This document shows positions 62,080-64,000 of a stretch of 64,000 nt of DNA, piece after piece. The stretch is from Acidisoma cellulosilyticum (GTDB lineage: Bacteria; Pseudomonadota; Alphaproteobacteria; Acetobacterales; Acetobacteraceae). A model generated the notes under the pieces. The model was not told the origin of the DNA. It made no database searches and saw only the letters and a program-made list of their open reading frames with translations. Made by a program: the position numbers and the translations under genes. Each line of letters starts with the position of its first letter. Position 1 is the first letter of the stretch. The stretch is from NCBI RefSeq assembly GCF_020621385.1, contig NZ_JAESVA010000012.1, forward strand, positions 1-64,000. The letters run 5' to 3'.

Positions 62080-62484
62080 TCAAGCGTCGGAATAGATTTC
62101 CCACAGATAGTTGTCGGGGTCGCTGAAATAGCAGCAGCGCGCGCCCCAGGGGTAATCGGCGGGCGGCCGTTTGAAGGGAATGCCGCGCGCGGCAAGGCCT
62201 TCATACAGCGCATCGACAGCCGCGCCAGAGTGCAGCTTCACCGAAAGACAGGCCCGGTGCTCCTCGCGGGTCGTGGGCGGCAGGCTCGGTGTCCGCGGCT
62301 CATCCGGCACATGGGTCGATTCCCAGACCACCAGATTGATGCTTTGGCTGTTGAAGGCCGCGAAGCCTTCCGTCCGTCGGGTCACGGTGAAGCCCAGCTT
62401 TTCGGTATAGAAAACGATCGAACGGTCCAGGTTTTGGACCAGCAGGCAGATATCGCTGATCGACTGGAGCTGGCTGAAATCCAT
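62080..62484 (-). CDS. VOC family protein (glyoxalase/bleomycin resistance fold)
   Basis: 134 residues from ATG 62484, with GGAGG five bases upstream; the frame continues to 62715 without a good site. Two beta-alpha-beta-beta-beta repeats: QSISDICLLVQNLDRSIVFY and GFAAFNSQSINLVVWES, then HRACLSVKLHSGAAVD and CCYFSDPDNYLWEIYSDA, the last holding a conserved Glu as metal ligand candidate. Substrate unknown. Divergent from the GNAT gene at 62709. Confidence 0.9.
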   Translation of the reverse strand: MDFSQLQSISDICLLVQNLDRSIVFYTEKLGFTVTRRTEGFAAFNSQSINLVVWESTHVPDEPRTPSLPPTTREEHRACLSVKLHSGAAVDALYEGLAARGIPFKRPPADYPWGARCCYFSDPDNYLWEIYSDA

Positions 62485-62708
62485 CTTAGCCTCCGGTGGC
62501 GGTTCGGGCCGGTATTCCGGCCTCGGTCTTCTGGTAGTGGGCAAGTCTGTGCAGCTGTGAGGCTGCGGGGGCTCGGTCGGGCATGGAGCCCCTTTCAATC
62601 GCTTTGTCTCGTGCGCATGGCACGCGCCGGAGGTTGCGAAAATATTGGTCCGCAAGCAAGCGGCATCGGCCCGGCGCGGCGGGGCACAGATCTGAGGAGG
62701 GGACAGGC

Positions 62709-63245
62709 ATGGCAAGACTGACCGGTCTGCCGGTTTTCGAAACGGCCCGGTTGCGCCTTACGCCGCGGTCAATCGCGGAGACGGAAGCCTGCCTGGCGAT
62801 GGACCGGGCACCGGGCGTGACCCTTCATGTGGCAGGCCCCTGGGATGATCCGGACGCGCATCGATTATTCGTGGAGCGGCGCACAAGCGGGCCTTATCCG
62901 GCCGGTCTGGGCTATTGGACGATCCGCCTGCGCGGCCAACCGCAAGGCTTCCTCGGCTGGGTGCTGCTGATCCCGGAAGATGCGCGAGGGCCGGAGACGG
63001 AAATCGGCTGGCGCCTGCGGCCGGAATACTGGGGGCAGGGGATCGCGACGGAGGCTGCTCAGCCGATCCTGGCCCATGCCTTCCGCACCCTCCGCTGTCC
63101 CCGTCTGGTTGCCGATATCATGGACGCGAATGCCGGGTCCCTGCGCGTGGCGGCGAAGCTGGGCTTCGCGCCCGCCGACGGGGGAAGCGCCCTCTACCGC
63201 CGTCTGTCCTTGGCGCGCGAGGATTATGTCGCGCGGCTTGCGTGA
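62709..63245 (+). CDS. GNAT-family N-acetyltransferase (RimJ/RimL-like)
   Basis: 178 residues from ATG 62709, preceded by GAGGAGG. FETARLRLTPRS at the start and IGWRLRPEYWGQGIATEAAQPILAHAF with the acetyl-CoA-binding R-x-x-x-x-G-x-A-like pattern, then ANAGSLRVAAKLGFAPADGG, as in GNATs of the RimJ/RimL/ard1 group. Substrate unknown. It stands alone between divergent VOC and convergent neighbours. Confidence 0.9.
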   Translation: MARLTGLPVFETARLRLTPRSIAETEACLAMDRAPGVTLHVAGPWDDPDAHRLFVERRTSGPYPAGLGYWTIRLRGQPQGFLGWVLLIPEDARGPETEIGWRLRPEYWGQGIATEAAQPILAHAFRTLRCPRLVADIMDANAGSLRVAAKLGFAPADGGSALYRRLSLAREDYVARLA

Positions 63246-63316
63246 CGCGGCCGTCGGCTGGCGGTCCGTCAGGTTTAGAGTTTGTCTGATTTTAACTGAA
63301 GCTTGTCCCTAATATC

Positions 63317-63396
63317 GTCATGCCCGGCCCCAGAGCCGGGCATCCATTCGTTGGGGCGCCCAAGGACTGGATGACCGGGTCAAGCCCGGCCATGAC
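63317..63396. repeat. Palindromic element J (variant, shorter inner block)
   Basis: Left arm TGCCCGGC-CCCAGA-GCCGGGCA (8-bp stem, 6-nt loop), right arm CCGGG-TCAAG-CCCGG, with an inner repeat ATCCA...TGGAT in place of CTACCC...GGGTAG. It resembles the widespread alphaproteobacterial 'gtcatgcccggg' type of palindrome as I remember it. Lies in the convergent gap between the GNAT gene and the solute-binding protein gene. Confidence 0.8.
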
Positions 63397-63456
63397 GGAA
63401 CAAGGGGTCGTTTCCACCTAAACCTGACGGACTCTAGCCGGAAACGCCCCAAATCT

Positions 63457-63556
63457 GTCGCCCGCGGACTTGTTCCGCGGGTCTACCCATGCGTGCAGGC
63501 AAGCGGCCGTCCGGGCGCCGCGGCGGGTAGCCCGCGCAACACGCGCGCGGATGACG
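63457..63556. repeat. Palindromic element K (type 2 core)
   Basis: Left arm CCGCGGA-CTTGT-TCCGCGG, right arm CCGCGCA-ACACG-CGCGCGG (one mismatch), inner CTACCC...GGGTAG, and the shared GCAGGCAAG / GGCCGTCCGGGCGCC middle. 60 bp from element J. The remaining parts of this 361-bp gap contain nothing else that I can support. Confidence 0.88.
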
Positions 63557-63606
63557 AATATCTATTAAAACCCGGCTGAATCTAAGTCTTTGAGGCCAAT
63601 CCTGAA

Positions 63607-64000
63607 TTACTCTCCGCCATCCGCGCGGAGCTTCGCCCAGTCTTGCGAACTCAGAAGCTGGGCGATGCTCTGGTTCAGCGCCGGCAATAACGGGCTTCGC
63701 TTCACGACCATGAAGGCATGCGGATGGCTGCCGAAGCTGTCGCCGACGATCTCCAGATCGGCATGGGTGTTCAATACCCGCCGCAGCGGCAATTCGTCGG
63801 ACACGACGCCTGACACCTGGCCATGCTCCAAGGCCGTGACGCTCTCGTCGACGGAGCGATAGGTGCGCAGGTTGATGAGGTTCTGCTGCAGCCAGGTCTT
63901 GGCGTAGGAGTCCCGGACGGTCGCCACCAGGCGGGATTCGACATCGCCGATACTGGTGATGGGGGCTGTCGCGCGGAACGAGGCCGCAAGGCTGGTTGTC
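63607..64000 (-). CDS. Solute-binding protein family 3, C-terminal part (cut by window edge)
   Basis: About 130 C-terminal residues; the N-terminal part lies beyond the right edge. The region starting TSIGDVESRLVATVRDSYAK is followed by SVDESVTALEHGQVSGVVSDELPLRRV, typical of the second lobe of SBP_bac_3 proteins, and then VVKRSPLLPALNQSIAQLL. Periplasmic amino-acid binding protein or enzyme-fused sensor domain are both possible. A GTG inside the frame at 63927 is not a likely start, because the family continues upstream of it. Confidence 0.82.
   Translation of the reverse strand, partial: TTSLAASFRATAPITSIGDVESRLVATVRDSYAKTWLQQNLINLRTYRSVDESVTALEHGQVSGVVSDELPLRRVLNTHADLEIVGDSFGSHPHAFMVVKRSPLLPALNQSIAQLLSSQDWAKLRADGGE

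Overview
The window looks like chromosomal DNA of a GC-rich alphaproteobacterium, most likely Rhodospirillales/Acetobacteraceae. The pointers are a class I (archaeal-type) lysyl-tRNA synthetase, a plant-type (class II) DAHP synthase, a short quinolinate-PRT-like nicotinate phosphoribosyltransferase, an FdxA-type ferredoxin next to an S4 protein and a SUV3-like helicase, a secreted fasciclin protein, and strong use of G or C at third codon positions. I see no prophage, IS, CRISPR or rRNA. Assignment below the class is inference.

Layout. 1-7789 (minus): glpD (cut by the window edge), glpR, a 2OG-Fe(II) oxygenase-like gene, gltX, nicotinate phosphoribosyltransferase, class II DAHP synthase and glutathione reductase. 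8007-11476 (plus): a taurine-type ABC transporter with two permeases, a TauA-like binding protein and an ATPase. 11795-15681 (plus): HU, hutI, a PLD-family protein and a split chromate transporter. 15823-23643 (minus): glycogen-debranching-type glycosidase, YghZ-type aldo/keto reductase, DHA2 exporter and a DinG-type Fe-S helicase, which diverges from lysK (23695-25263). 25264-34498: a GIY-YIG nuclease embedded in palindromic repeats, then the glutamate synthase locus gltD / DUF2059-like gene / gltB, then an AI-2E family protein. 34496-42340 (mostly minus): Kef potassium efflux antiporter plus ancillary oxidoreductase, a YqaA/DedA protein, an exported protein, two SDRs and argD-argF. 42424-50552: recX, an AT-rich gap, AraC regulator, FkbM-like methyltransferase, HWE/HisKA_2-type kinase, a Cys-rich small membrane protein, mobB-mobA and fdhD (molybdenum cofactor and formate dehydrogenase maturation), GST and an epimerase-like SDR. 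50655-64000: small exported protein, fasciclin protein, tRNA-Lys(CTT), MarR regulator, leucyl aminopeptidase, htpG, SUV3-like helicase/S4/fdxA/RidA, a pair of small coiled-coil proteins, acyltransferases, a VOC protein and the C-terminal part of a family 3 solute-binding protein.

Most genes are housekeeping. The most unusual signal lies between genes. Eleven copies or partial copies of a roughly 100 bp compound palindrome (A-K) occur in intergenic space. In the complete copies each arm is a short stem with a 5-nt loop. The stem sequence differs from copy to copy, but the two sides change together so that pairing is kept, and an inner CTACCC...GGGTAG inverted repeat is shared. All six convergent gene-end gaps longer than 20 bp contain at least one copy. 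One copy reads in frame into the 5' end of the DUF2059-like gene, and two copies flank the GIY-YIG nuclease gene. Several copies carry accreted 20-25 nt half-units. This is a candidate mobile palindrome family, and the nuclease is a possible (unproven) partner.

Start codons were chosen by ribosome-binding sites, family alignment from memory and overlaps. Several differ from the longest open frame, as stated in each entry.
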